Shown here: piece by piece, positions 8,508 to 17,161 of the stretch
Numbering within the stretch: position 1 is the stretch's first letter
Layout: each line of letters opens with the position of its first letter
Origin: an uncultured Roseicyclus sp.
GTDB lineage: Bacteria; Pseudomonadota; Alphaproteobacteria; Rhodobacterales; Rhodobacteraceae
NCBI GenBank assembly: GCA_947489665.1
Contig: CANLEH010000001.1
Span: 1,088,501-1,152,500, forward strand
Direction: 5' to 3'
Length of the DNA stretch: 64,000 bases
Position numbers and translations under genes: made by a program
The notes under the pieces: generated by a model
Told to the model about the DNA's origin: nothing
Databases searched by the model: none
What the model saw: only the letters and a program-made list of their open reading frames with translations

Positions 8508-10319
8508 TCATCCAGCTGCGGGACCGCCTTCGCGGCGGTCATATTGCAAGGAGCCGGATGTGACGCGATCTGCGTTCTCCTTGAACCCTTTGGCTTCAAG
8601 CACCGGGCCATAGTCGGCGCGGTATTGATTGGCCTGATCCTCAGATATAATCGGGATCAAAACGCGGCGCACATTCAGCATGTCGATCTGAGCAAGTGTT
8701 TCTGCGGGCACGTCCGCAGCGCGCGACAGGCGAAGCGCGGTTGGGTTGAAGTCCGTGATGTAGGCCTGAAGCCCCGTGGGCGCGCTATCAATTATCAAGG
8801 GGCCATCGGTGAACTTCAGGCGGCTGGTATCGTCCTGCCCCGCGCGTTTGGCGAGGTCGCGGCCGTAGTCAATCAGCGCGCTGCGGCAGTCTTGCACCAT
8901 ATAGGTCGTGCTTTCGCTGATCTTGGTCGTGCGTATGCCTATGAACCCGATGCCCGCGCCGATGTCCAAAACGCGCAGACAACCGGACAGATAGCCTGCA
9001 ATGTTGCGCGCATGGCGGCGCTCAAACCGGCCGAGGATGATGACATCAAGGCTTTCGGGCGAGAAGATGCGGGGGTCCGCTGGCAGTTCAATACCGTGGT
9101 TTTCAACCCATTCAAGGCCGATTGCACCTGAAATATCAGGATCTTCGACGTAAGGATCGCCATCGGAGGCAGCCCATCCAGCCACGGTTTCATTCCGCCG
9201 TTCCTCGATCGGTTTGGCGGCGGCGTCTTTTTCCACCCGGCTCATGAGGGCTGCGATTTTGGCGGGGTCGCGGGCCTGGGGAGGCTTGGCCTCCACTTGC
9301 GTGATGGGGACCTTGCCGGCCTCGATCAGGCTGTCACGGAGTTGGGTATAGGCCTCCGTCTCGCGGTACTCATCCAGACGAGCCTCGACCCGCTCAAGGG
9401 CGGCGAAGTGGAGGTCGTGCAGGACGGGGTCCTTGAGGAGTTCGGCCATGATCTCGGCCCGCTTTTCTGCGTGGATGAGGGCGGTGCGATCCTCGACCTC
9501 GTTGCGGTCCTGAAGCGACCAATAGTCGGCGTTGTACTTGTCTTTCTTGTTGTTCACGTTGCCGCGGAATTTTCGGACGGCATAACTGTCGACCGATTTC
9601 ACCGCATAGTGGTTCATCTGGCACCAGTCATAGCCAAGCGTGCGGCGGATCGAGCGCCAGCCGCGGAACTTGAAGTAATCCTCCATCGGGCGGCCGGAGC
9701 CATTGAGCCATTTGATGCTGTCGGGGAAGTCGGTCTCGAGCCATTTGTTCTTGATGGACGGTCGGTGGATGCCGAGTTTCCAGTGCTGGTGGTCGAATTT
9801 GAACAGCGTCTTGACGCCCCAGCCCTTGTTCCAGAGCGGCGGCGCGGCGCGGGTATATTGCTCGGTCACCGGGTCGCGGGACCAGTCGATCACCCCGCCT
9901 GAGCCGTAGATGCGCCAGGTGATGACGATGCCGTTGGCGTTTTGGGCGGTCGCGTCGTCAATCATCCCCTCGACAGTGCCAGAGGGGTGGCGGATGCAGA
10001 GGAATTCATCGGCGTCAAAGACGAGGACCCAATCGGCCTGGCGCACGATGGGTTCGGCTTGGGCATGTTTGAGCGCAGAGGGCTGCGGTTTGATGCCTTC
10101 GGCGATCTCGTTGACACGGTGATGGCCGAGGCCAAGCTCCTCAAGCCGCATCAGCATGGTGTCGGTGCCGTCGGAACAATCATTGGTGTAGACGAGGATA
10201 TCGGTGAAGCCCACGGCGAGGTGGTGGGCGAACCATTCCAAGAGGAACGGGGCTTCGTCCTTCATCATCGACACGGCGAGAATTTCACCATGTTTGGAGT
10301 GGTTTTTCAGGTGCTGCAC
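8508..10319 (-). CDS. Two-domain protein: family 2-like glycosyltransferase plus SAM methyltransferase-like domain
   Basis: A 603-residue protein beginning at a GTG (10319) with AAAGGG seven bases upstream. Residues 10-300 are a GT-A type glycosyltransferase: the opening EILAVSMMKDEAPFLLEW, a nucleotide-binding YTNDCSDGT, and DADEFL near residue 100 as the DxD site. Residues about 310-400 are a charged helical linker. Residues about 415-600 resemble an FkbM-like methyltransferase, with the SAM motif I VLDIGAGIGFIGI near 445 and a following acidic VQDCRSALIDYG. It may transfer and then methylate a sugar. It is separated from its neighbours by about 80 and 120 bases. Confidence 0.75.
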   Translation of the reverse strand: MQHLKNHSKHGEILAVSMMKDEAPFLLEWFAHHLAVGFTDILVYTNDCSDGTDTMLMRLEELGLGHHRVNEIAEGIKPQPSALKHAQAEPIVRQADWVLVFDADEFLCIRHPSGTVEGMIDDATAQNANGIVITWRIYGSGGVIDWSRDPVTEQYTRAAPPLWNKGWGVKTLFKFDHQHWKLGIHRPSIKNKWLETDFPDSIKWLNGSGRPMEDYFKFRGWRSIRRTLGYDWCQMNHYAVKSVDSYAVRKFRGNVNNKKDKYNADYWSLQDRNEVEDRTALIHAEKRAEIMAELLKDPVLHDLHFAALERVEARLDEYRETEAYTQLRDSLIEAGKVPITQVEAKPPQARDPAKIAALMSRVEKDAAAKPIEERRNETVAGWAASDGDPYVEDPDISGAIGLEWVENHGIELPADPRIFSPESLDVIILGRFERRHARNIAGYLSGCLRVLDIGAGIGFIGIRTTKISESTTYMVQDCRSALIDYGRDLAKRAGQDDTSRLKFTDGPLIIDSAPTGLQAYITDFNPTALRLSRAADVPAETLAQIDMLNVRRVLIPIISEDQANQYRADYGPVLEAKGFKENADRVTSGSLQYDRREGGPAAG

Positions 10320-10440
10320 GTCTGCCCTTTGCGTCCCCGGTTTGGCCGGTGTTTCCGAAGGGATAGCATGGCGCGCAGGCGTTTTGAACAGGGTGTGCCG
10401 AAGCTGGCTAATGGGTGGGCGCTTTAACCTTGTTGGCGGG

Positions 10441-11322
10441 TTACAGGAGGCTGTCGGGCATCTTTTGCTCGGCGGCGGTGTTGGCGCGCCGGAAGAACAA
10501 AGTCACCGCCGTTGAGACCAGCACGATGAAGAGCGAATAGAGTGCGGGCACGGCCATAATGGCCTGCTGCTGCTCGGGCGGGAAGGTGAAGACCACGATC
10601 GCGATGGCCAGCGGGCCGTTCTGGATCCCCGTTTCCAGCGCTACGGTGCGGGCATTGCGGGGGTGCAGGCGCAGCGCTTTGGCGAAGAGATAGCCGAGCG
10701 TGATCCCCACAACCCCGAGCCCGATTGCGGCGACATAAGTCGCGCCGGATGTGCCAAGCAGGAACTGCCAGTTCTGCGGGATCCAGGTCGCTGCGATGAA
10801 GATGATGAAGAAAGCTCCCAGCATCGAGCCGCAGAATTCCAGCACCGCCCCGACATTGGCGTTCACCTTGCGCAACGTCATACCCAGCACCACCGGCACA
10901 AGAAGGACCGCCAGAACCTTGATGATTTCCTCTCGCGGTATTTCGATGTCGAGCGCGGTCGCATAGATGACAAGGATGATTGGGATCAGGAGGATCCCCG
11001 TCGCTGTCGAGGTCACCGTCATCAGGAGCGACAAGGCAAGGTTACCCTTGGAAAAGTAGGTAAAGACGTTCGAGGTCGTTCCGCCCGGCATGCAGGCCAT
11101 GAGCAGGATGCCGAGTGCGATCTCCTCGGGTACCACGAGGAGGGTTACAAACAGAAAGCCCAGAAACGGCATAATGCCGTATTGTGCGGCCACACCAATC
11201 AGCAGGCCCTGCGGACGCTTGAGGGCCAGGAGGAAGTCCCGCGGGGTCAGCGAGGCGCCAAGCCCAAGCATGATAACAGCGACCATGATGCCGAGGAGCG
11301 TCTGGGTAAATTCATCAACCAT
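10441..11322 (-). CDS. Bile acid:sodium symporter (BASS) family transporter
   Basis: A 293-residue integral membrane protein with eight to ten hydrophobic segments. Conserved BASS features are visible: the early M-L-G-L-G-A-S-L helix, and ACMPGGTTSNVFTYFSKGNLALS, whose GGTTSN corresponds to the substrate and sodium binding crossover. Later comes a T-V-A-L-E-T-G-I-Q-N pattern typical of this family. It would import an organic anion with sodium. It starts 5 bases after the stop of the acyl-CoA ligase, so the two form an operon. An organic or fatty acid substrate later activated by the ligase is a reasonable inference but not shown. Confidence 0.85.
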   Translation of the reverse strand: MVDEFTQTLLGIMVAVIMLGLGASLTPRDFLLALKRPQGLLIGVAAQYGIMPFLGFLFVTLLVVPEEIALGILLMACMPGGTTSNVFTYFSKGNLALSLLMTVTSTATGILLIPIILVIYATALDIEIPREEIIKVLAVLLVPVVLGMTLRKVNANVGAVLEFCGSMLGAFFIIFIAATWIPQNWQFLLGTSGATYVAAIGLGVVGITLGYLFAKALRLHPRNARTVALETGIQNGPLAIAIVVFTFPPEQQQAIMAVPALYSLFIVLVSTAVTLFFRRANTAAEQKMPDSLL

Positions 11323-11326
11323 TGTC

Positions 11327-13033
11327 TCAGGCCCCCTTCAGTTCTTCTGCGCGCAGGTCCTTGCGGAGGATCTTGCCGACATTGGATTTTGGCAGATCGT
11401 CACGGATTTCGACGCGTTTGGGCACCTTGTAGGCGGTGAGATGCTCTTTGCAGTAGGCGCGGATCGCGTCCGTCGTGACGCTTGTGTCCTGGAGCACGAC
11501 AAAGGCTTTCACCGCCTCGCCGCTGGCGTCGTCCGGAACGCCAATCACGGCGGCTTCGGTCACGGCCGGGTGGGCGGCGAGCACATCCTCGACCTCGTTG
11601 GGATAGACGTTGAAGCCGGATACAACGACCATGTCCTTCTTGCGGTCGACGATGCGAATATAGCCATCAGGGTCCATGATGCCGATATCGCCGGTCAGGA
11701 AGTAATCTCCGGACATGACCTTCGCCGTCTCATCCGGCTTGTCGAGATAGCCCTTCATGACCTGCGGGCCTTTGGCGGCGATCTCGCCGGTCTCGCCAAT
11801 GGCAAGGCGGTTGCCGTCTTCATCAAGGATCGCGATGTCGGTGGAGGGGACGGGGATGCCGATGGTGCCGGGGCGCGACTTGCCCAGAGGCTCGAACGTC
11901 AGCACCGGCGAGGTTTCGGTCAGGCCATAGCCCTGGAGGACCGGTTTGCCGGTGATCTTTTCCCACTTCTCGGCGACAGAGGCCTGTAGGGCCATGCCGC
12001 CGGCGCCTGCAAATTTTAGGTGTTTGGGCGGACTGTCAGTAAACCAGATCTCGTTCGTTAGAGCGTTAAAGAGCGTGTTTACGCCAGTCATGAAGGTGAT
12101 CTTGTAGTTCTCAAATGCGCGTTTGAGATTGCCGAGCGGTCTTGGGTTCGGGATCAGGATGTTGCGCGATCCCATCCAGTAAAAGGCCAGCATATTCACG
12201 GTGAACGCGAAGATGTGGTAGAGCGGCAGCGCCGTCAGGATCACCTCTTTGCCGCGATCGAGCCCGCTCAGCAGGTCCATCGATTGCTCCATATTATAGA
12301 GCAGGTTGGCGTGGGTCAGCATTGCACCTTTCGACACGCCGGTGGTGCCGCCGGTATATTGCAGGACGGCGACATCATCGGCTGCAACGCCCTGGTGGTA
12401 GGCCTCAACCTCAATCCGTTCGCTGTCTCGGTGGGCGCGGCCTGCGGCCAGCGCGGCGGGTAGACGGATATGGGCGGTCTCGACCGGCTTAACCGAGCGG
12501 TCCCAGTATTTCTGAACGAGACCGACGATGCCGCGCGGCAGGACGGGGAGGAATTCGGCCACGCGCGTGACGATGATGTTGGGGATCGGGTGGCCCTTGG
12601 TGGCCGCCGGGATCTTGTCGGCGAACATGTCGACAATCACCAACGCGTGCGGCTGGGCATCTTCGAACTGTTTGGCCATTTCTTCGGCCGTGTAGAGCGG
12701 GTTGACGTTGACCAGCACGCAGCCCGCTTTAAGCACACCGAAGGCCGCAACCGGGAAGCTGAGGGAGTTCGGCATCTGCACCGCGACGCGGTCGCCTGCG
12801 TTCAGGCCCGCAACCTCGCGCAAGTAGACGGCGAAGGCGTCCGACATCTCATCCACCTGCGCAAAGCTAAGCGTGCCGTTCATCCCGTTGGGCAGACAGC
12901 ACGTGAAGGCGGGGGCTTTGCCATAGGTCTCGGCCACCGAGCCGATCAGATCGCCCAGGTTGCGATAAGCCGGTGCCTCGATCTCGGTCCGGGCTCCGGG
13001 TTGGTAAAACGCGGTCCAGGGGCGGTCAGTCAT
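11327..13033 (-). CDS. fadD: Long-chain fatty-acid--CoA ligase
   Basis: A 568-residue AMP-forming ligase started at the ATG at 13033, which has GGGAGGATT just upstream; the longer open frame to 13432 adds unrelated sequence. AMP-binding motif 1 reads YTGGTTGVSKGAM near residue 215, then GYGLTETSPV, the TGD/GYIRIVDRKKD motif and the catalytic-lysine end PKSNVGKILRKDLR. Length and motifs fit FadD, which activates fatty acids with ATP and CoA for beta-oxidation or lipid synthesis. It is first in an operon with the BASS transporter. The leader contains a tandem duplication of the Shine-Dalgarno region. Confidence 0.88.
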   Translation of the reverse strand: MTDRPWTAFYQPGARTEIEAPAYRNLGDLIGSVAETYGKAPAFTCCLPNGMNGTLSFAQVDEMSDAFAVYLREVAGLNAGDRVAVQMPNSLSFPVAAFGVLKAGCVLVNVNPLYTAEEMAKQFEDAQPHALVIVDMFADKIPAATKGHPIPNIIVTRVAEFLPVLPRGIVGLVQKYWDRSVKPVETAHIRLPAALAAGRAHRDSERIEVEAYHQGVAADDVAVLQYTGGTTGVSKGAMLTHANLLYNMEQSMDLLSGLDRGKEVILTALPLYHIFAFTVNMLAFYWMGSRNILIPNPRPLGNLKRAFENYKITFMTGVNTLFNALTNEIWFTDSPPKHLKFAGAGGMALQASVAEKWEKITGKPVLQGYGLTETSPVLTFEPLGKSRPGTIGIPVPSTDIAILDEDGNRLAIGETGEIAAKGPQVMKGYLDKPDETAKVMSGDYFLTGDIGIMDPDGYIRIVDRKKDMVVVSGFNVYPNEVEDVLAAHPAVTEAAVIGVPDDASGEAVKAFVVLQDTSVTTDAIRAYCKEHLTAYKVPKRVEIRDDLPKSNVGKILRKDLRAEELKGA

Positions 13034-13346
13034 GGTCAGAATCCTCCCAAATTCTCCCAAATGAAACGATACCGGGTTTCGGGGCGGGGGAAAGCGGGAA
13101 GCTACGTAAACCAGTGGGCAGCAACCTAAGCGTGTGTTCTTCAGGCCGCACAGTTTGAATTTCCCGTTCAAGGCGAGTGCTGCGGTCTGTTTGTTCTGCT
13201 TGACCCGGCCAACCCATCGTTTCACCGCGAATGGCAAATTTTGAAAATATTTTTCAAAAGTGTTAGACGCACAGGCATCGACCAAGGAAAAAGACTCGTT
13301 CTTTTTTCGCAATGTAAAAGGTGCTTTCAAAAATGTGGTACAGCCG
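13034..13346. promoter_or_regulatory. Divergent control region between acyl-CoA ligase and IclR regulator
   Basis: About 310 bases with no gene. On the fadD side lies the duplicated ATTTGGGAG (read on minus, 13044-13052 and 13054-13062). On the regulator side lies an AT-rich inverted repeat (13239-13259). A GTG at 13260 is in frame with the IclR gene and would place this repeat immediately before the start. Confidence 0.5.
13239..13259. promoter_or_regulatory. AT-rich inverted repeat, candidate IclR operator
   Basis: Arms TTTTGAAAA (13239-13247) and TTTTCAAAA (13251-13259) are perfect complements separated by three bases. It lies about 90 bases ahead of the IclR-family ATG and in the gap it shares with fadD. 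IclR proteins bind AT-rich palindromes of about this size, so autoregulation is a reasonable inference. Confidence 0.45.
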
Positions 13347-14174
13347 ATGACCGATGGCGACCCATCCCCATCCCGCCGTGCCCGGGGTCGTCCTCGTGGC
13401 TGGGATGACAAGACGGAACAAAACACCATCAAGTCGCTCGACCGGGCGATGGAGGTTTTTGAGCATCTCTCGACACTTCCCGGCGCAACCTTGTCGGCCT
13501 TGGCCGAGGATCTGCGCCAATCGCCCGCAACAGTCTACCGCATCATGGTGACGCTTGAGCGGCGCGGGCTAGTGGAATTCGATCAGCCCACGCAGATGTG
13601 GCATGTCGGTGCGCGGGCCTTTGTGATCGGCGCGCGCTACCTGCGACGCACATCGCTTGTGGAACGCGCCCGCCCCGTCTTGCGACAGTTGATGGAAGAC
13701 ACCGGAGAGACCGCGAACCTTGGCGTCGCACGTGAGACCAATGTGCTGTTTGTGGGGCAGGTCGAAACCCACGCCACGATCCGGGCCTTCTTTCCGCCAG
13801 GTACATTGTCGCCCATGCATGCGTCCGGGATCGGCAAGGCGCTGCTGGCGCAGATGAGCGACGATCGCCTGTCGCGGCTGTTCGCGACCGCTCCGCTGGA
13901 TCAGTTCACCGAGAAGACGTTGATTGAACCCGCCACCCTGCGCGCTGATCTGGAGGCCACGCGGGAACGCGGATATGCGATTGATGATGAGGAAAAGAAT
14001 GAGGGGATGCGGTGCATCGCAGCCCCGATCTTTGATTTCAGCGGTGGGGCCATTGCCGGTCTATCCGTCTCGGGCCCCGTCAGCCGCGTGAGTTTGGCCA
14101 AAACCGAGGACTTGGCTGCATCGGTCGTACGCGCGGCGCAGGAGCTGTCGCAAGCCATGGGTGCGGAGGGTTAG
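13347..14174 (+). CDS. IclR-family transcriptional regulator
   Basis: A 275-residue protein from the ATG at 13347; a GTG at 13260 would add 29 residues of weak character. Residues about 28-90 form the winged helix-turn-helix (SLDRAMEVFEHLSTLPG, then LAEDLRQSPATVYRIMVTLERRGLV). The rest is the IclR effector domain, with the hallmark SPMHASGIGKALLAQM and the C-terminal C-I-A-A-P-I-F-D. A basic, Arg-rich N-terminal tail (RRARGRPRG) precedes the HTH. It lies 126 bases before the dioxygenase gene on the same strand and divergent from fadD; control of either or both is possible. Confidence 0.88.
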   Translation: MTDGDPSPSRRARGRPRGWDDKTEQNTIKSLDRAMEVFEHLSTLPGATLSALAEDLRQSPATVYRIMVTLERRGLVEFDQPTQMWHVGARAFVIGARYLRRTSLVERARPVLRQLMEDTGETANLGVARETNVLFVGQVETHATIRAFFPPGTLSPMHASGIGKALLAQMSDDRLSRLFATAPLDQFTEKTLIEPATLRADLEATRERGYAIDDEEKNEGMRCIAAPIFDFSGGAIAGLSVSGPVSRVSLAKTEDLAASVVRAAQELSQAMGAEG

Positions 14175-14300
14175 AGCGTGTTGCGCAGTAGGGGGCAGAT
14201 CGGTTACACTCGTAACTGAGCAAATGCTCCCCGCGGGCCGGGATCTTGTTTGTCGCGTGAAGGGCACGTCACACGCGGCTAAAAAAACAGGAGGTGGGCC

Positions 14301-15395
14301 ATGGGACCTTTCCCGCATGATGCCCCGAAAGCCGTTGTCGACGCGATCAATGTGGCCGGAACCGATGGGTTTGAATTCGTGGAATTCGCGCACCCTGATC
14401 CCGCTGTATTGGAACAGCTCTTCACTGCGATGGGCTATATTGAGGTTGCCCGTCACAAGGTGCGCGACATCTCGCTCTATCGGCAAGGTGACATCAATTA
14501 CATGCTGAACCGCGAGCGGGACGGCCATGCGGCCCAATTTGTGGACGCCCACGGCCCGTGTGCGCCCGCGATGGCGTGGCGGGTCGTGGATGCGCAGCAC
14601 GCTTTGAAATGTGCGCTCGACTATGGGGCCGAGGAATATGCCGGTCCGGGCAAGTCGTTGGATGTGCCTGCGGTCGTGGGGATCGGGGGATCACTTCTGT
14701 ATTTCGTGGAGACCTATGGCAATGCAGGTTCGCCCTATGCGGCAGAGTTTGATTGGTTGGGAGAGGTTGACCCAAGACCCGAGGGCGCGGGGTTCTACTA
14801 TCTCGATCACCTGACCCACAATGTGGCGCGCGGCAATATGAGCACCTGGTACGACTTCTACGCCAAGGCATTCAATTTTCGTGAGATCAAATTCTTCGAC
14901 ATAGAGGGCAAGCAGACGGGCCTGTTCAGCCGCGCGCTGACCAGCCCCTGTGGCAAAATCCGTATCCCGATCAACGAGTCGAAGGACGAGACGAGCCAGA
15001 TCGAAGAATATCTGAACGAATATAAAGGTGAAGGCATCCAGCATATCGCAGTGGCGACTGAAGATATTTACGGAGCGGTGGATCGCATTGCTGCGGCAGG
15101 GATCGAATTCATGCCCGCCCCGCCGGAGACGTACTACGACATGAGCCATACACGGGTCCGGGGCCATGAAGAGCCGATCGAACGTATGAAAGCCCATGGT
15201 ATCTTGATTGATGGTGAAGGCATGGTGGATGGCGGTGTGACGCGCATCCTGCTTCAAATTTTCTCAAAAACCGTGATCGGACCGATCTTTTTCGAGTTTA
15301 TCCAACGCAAAGGCGATGACGGGTTCGGGGAAGGCAACTTCAAGGCCCTGTTCGAGTCGATTGAGGCCGATCAGATCGAGCGGGGCGTTTTGTAG
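14301..15395 (+). CDS. hppD: 4-hydroxyphenylpyruvate dioxygenase
   Basis: A 364-residue non-haem iron dioxygenase converting 4-hydroxyphenylpyruvate to homogentisate in tyrosine catabolism. Two VOC-fold halves are visible. The iron ligands of the C-terminal half are the His of YLDHLTHNV (about residue 169), the His of GIQHIAVAT (about 248) and the Glu of PIFFEFIQRKG (about 332). The diagnostic GFGEGNFKALFESIE C-terminal helix is present. A strong AGGAGGTG lies ahead of the ATG. No other homogentisate-pathway gene is in the window. The adjacent IclR gene is a candidate regulator, as IclR-type proteins control this pathway in other bacteria. Confidence 0.93.
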   Translation: MGPFPHDAPKAVVDAINVAGTDGFEFVEFAHPDPAVLEQLFTAMGYIEVARHKVRDISLYRQGDINYMLNRERDGHAAQFVDAHGPCAPAMAWRVVDAQHALKCALDYGAEEYAGPGKSLDVPAVVGIGGSLLYFVETYGNAGSPYAAEFDWLGEVDPRPEGAGFYYLDHLTHNVARGNMSTWYDFYAKAFNFREIKFFDIEGKQTGLFSRALTSPCGKIRIPINESKDETSQIEEYLNEYKGEGIQHIAVATEDIYGAVDRIAAAGIEFMPAPPETYYDMSHTRVRGHEEPIERMKAHGILIDGEGMVDGGVTRILLQIFSKTVIGPIFFEFIQRKGDDGFGEGNFKALFESIEADQIERGVL

Positions 15396-15421
15396 GACCT
15401 GAGGAAGTTTTTCGAAGAAAG

Positions 15422-15482
15422 GGGGGGCGCTGCCCCCCGCCCGCGGTCCTGAAGGACCGCAAGCTCCCCCCGAGGTATTTTT
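15422..15482 (+). terminator. Double GC-rich hairpin then T-run after hppD
   Basis: Two consecutive stems, GGGGGGC/GCCCCCC (15422-15438) and GCGGTCCT/AGGACCGC (15443-15460), are followed by ATTTTT at 15477-15482, 27 bases beyond the dioxygenase stop. This fits an intrinsic terminator for hppD. The T-run belongs to a dispersed repeat that is also found at 59784. Confidence 0.55.
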
Positions 15483-15500
15483 GACCAATGGAAGACAGGG
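15473..15500. repeat. Dispersed 28-bp intergenic repeat, copy 1
   Basis: AGGTATTTTTGACCAATGG continuing with AAGACAGGG. It matches 59784-59811 at 25 of 28 positions by eye. Both copies are intergenic. Similar sequences recur between genes in Rhodobacteraceae, usually next to GC-rich hairpins as here. Confidence 0.6.
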
Positions 15501-15533
15501 GCGCGTGGCGGGAGATTTGGCCTTTCGCGCGGC

Positions 15534-16985
15534 CTATCGCATTGCAGCGTTGACCGATTTCAGCGCCGGGTAAAGTGCACGATAGCCTGCCAGGCGGGGG
15601 GCCAGAGCCTCGGCCCGGCCTGCGGCGGGCGTGAACCAGCGCGAGACCTCGGGCTTGGTGGCGACCTCCTCCACCGCGGCCCCGGTGGCGATCCGCGCAA
15701 GCCGCGCGGCGCCGAGCGCCGGGCCGACATCAGACGCATCAGATCGGCCAAGCTCCACACCCATGACATCAGCGATCATTTGCAAAAGAAAGTCGCTGCG
15801 TGTCCCGCCGCCGATGGCCAATAGCTGGTCGGATTGCGTGCCGGCTGCGGCCATCGCGGCCTGGGCGTCGGCGAAGGAAAAGGCAATGGCCTCCACCACT
15901 GCGCGCATCATGGAGCCGTGGGTGGTGCTTTCGCTGAGACCCCAGAACCCGGCACGGATATCGGCGTCGCCATGGGGCGTGCGCTCCCCCGTGAGGTAAG
16001 GCAGGAAGATCGGCCCGGGGGCTGCCGCCTCTGCCTCGGCCAGAAGGTCCGGGATCGGTCGACCAAGCAGATTGGCGAGCCAGGCCATGGGGCGTGCGCC
16101 GTTGAGCATGGCCGCCATCTGGAACCACAAAGCGGGCAGGGTGTGGGCATAGGCGTGTATTCGGCTGGCCGGGTTGGGGCGGTAGCTGTCCGTGGTGACG
16201 AAAAGCTGCCCCGATGTTCCCAGAGAGATGAAGCCATCGCCGGCTGCAACCGCCCCGATGCCCACGGCACCTGCGGCCGCATCACCGGCCCCCGCGGCGA
16301 TGGGAATGCCTGCGGGCAGTCCAAGCCTTTGCGCCGCATCTGAGCGGAGTGTTCCGGCAATCTCGGTGCCATGCAGAACCGGAGGAAGCCATGTTGCGTC
16401 GGTGGCGGAGGCCGCGCTTGCCTTGGCCGACCATGTGCGCGCCTGTTGGTCGAACCAGCAGGTCCCGGCGGCATCCGACGGGTCGCTGGACAGATTGCCA
16501 TGCAAGACCAGGCCAACATAGTCCTTTGGCAGCAGGATGTGGGAAATCCGGGCGTGGTCACCGGGGGCGTGCTTGGCCAGCCACATCACCTTGGGCGCCG
16601 TAAATCCGGGCATTGGCGGGACGCCGGTGATTTGGGAAATCTCTGGCAGTGCCTCCTCCAGGGCCTGGCATTCCGGCGCGGCGCGGCTGTCATTCCACAA
16701 GATCGCGGGACGGATCGGCCTATGCGCGGCATCCAACAGGACAGCGCCGTGCATTTGCCCGGACAGGCCGATGGCGCTGACTTGCGTGCGCAATGTGCCA
16801 TCAAGCGCGTTTGCAGCGCTTTCAATGGCGGTGAGCCACGCGGCGGGGTCCTGTTCGCTTGCCCCGGGAAAGGGCGTTTGCAGGCCGAGCGGCGCATCAG
16901 CGGAGGCCACAACCTCCCCTGCCGCATTTGCCAGGCACAATTTCACGGCAGACGTGCCGATATCGATCCCGAGGAAAAGTGTCAC
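15534..16985 (-). CDS. xylB: Xylulokinase
   Basis: A 483-residue FGGY-family sugar kinase opening at a GTG (16985), with AGGA eight bases upstream. The phosphate-binding GIDIGTSAVKL lies at the N-terminus. The segment SGQMHGAVLLDAAHRPIRPAILWNDSRA, with its conserved QMHG, is diagnostic for xylulokinase over glycerol kinase, and GAGDAAAGAVGIG and GGGTRSDFLLQMIADV are the later ATP-site motifs. It would phosphorylate D-xylulose for the pentose phosphate pathway. No xylose isomerase or sugar transporter lies beside it on the same strand, so its operon context is lost here. Confidence 0.9.
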   Translation of the reverse strand: MTLFLGIDIGTSAVKLCLANAAGEVVASADAPLGLQTPFPGASEQDPAAWLTAIESAANALDGTLRTQVSAIGLSGQMHGAVLLDAAHRPIRPAILWNDSRAAPECQALEEALPEISQITGVPPMPGFTAPKVMWLAKHAPGDHARISHILLPKDYVGLVLHGNLSSDPSDAAGTCWFDQQARTWSAKASAASATDATWLPPVLHGTEIAGTLRSDAAQRLGLPAGIPIAAGAGDAAAGAVGIGAVAAGDGFISLGTSGQLFVTTDSYRPNPASRIHAYAHTLPALWFQMAAMLNGARPMAWLANLLGRPIPDLLAEAEAAAPGPIFLPYLTGERTPHGDADIRAGFWGLSESTTHGSMMRAVVEAIAFSFADAQAAMAAAGTQSDQLLAIGGGTRSDFLLQMIADVMGVELGRSDASDVGPALGAARLARIATGAAVEEVATKPEVSRWFTPAAGRAEALAPRLAGYRALYPALKSVNAAMR

Positions 16986-17091
16986 TGCGAAGTCCTATCC
17001 AGGCGTGGGGCTGTCGGTGAAGACCTGATACGTTGAACGGCCGTAGCAGACAATCTGAGGAGAGCCCCACGAACCAATTCCGTGCGTGCCC

Positions 17092-17122
17092 TTGACCTTC
17101 CAGTTAGTGGAAGGTCCATGTA
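17092..17122 (+). promoter_or_regulatory. CueR operator/promoter of copA
   Basis: TTGACC (-35, 17092-17097) overlaps a dyad ACCTTCC / GGAAGGT (17095-17101 and 17109-17115). A candidate -10, CATGTA, lies at 17117-17122, giving the 19-base spacer characteristic of MerR-family promoters. The dyad matches the known Cu(I)-regulator box of copA promoters. It lies 40 bases ahead of the copA ATG. Confidence 0.9.
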
Positions 17123-17161
17123 TGATGCGAACGGTTCAACATACGGACAATTGATATCGAT

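Noticed and set aside
13033-13432. Longer N-terminus for the acyl-CoA ligase
   Set aside because: The added 133 residues have no similarity to ligases and overlap the divergent regulator; the ATG at 13033 has a strong ribosome site.
13347-14174. Naming the IclR gene as bhcR or hmgR
   Set aside because: The context (fadD divergent, hppD downstream) is suggestive only, and no beta-hydroxyaspartate or homogentisate operon accompanies it.
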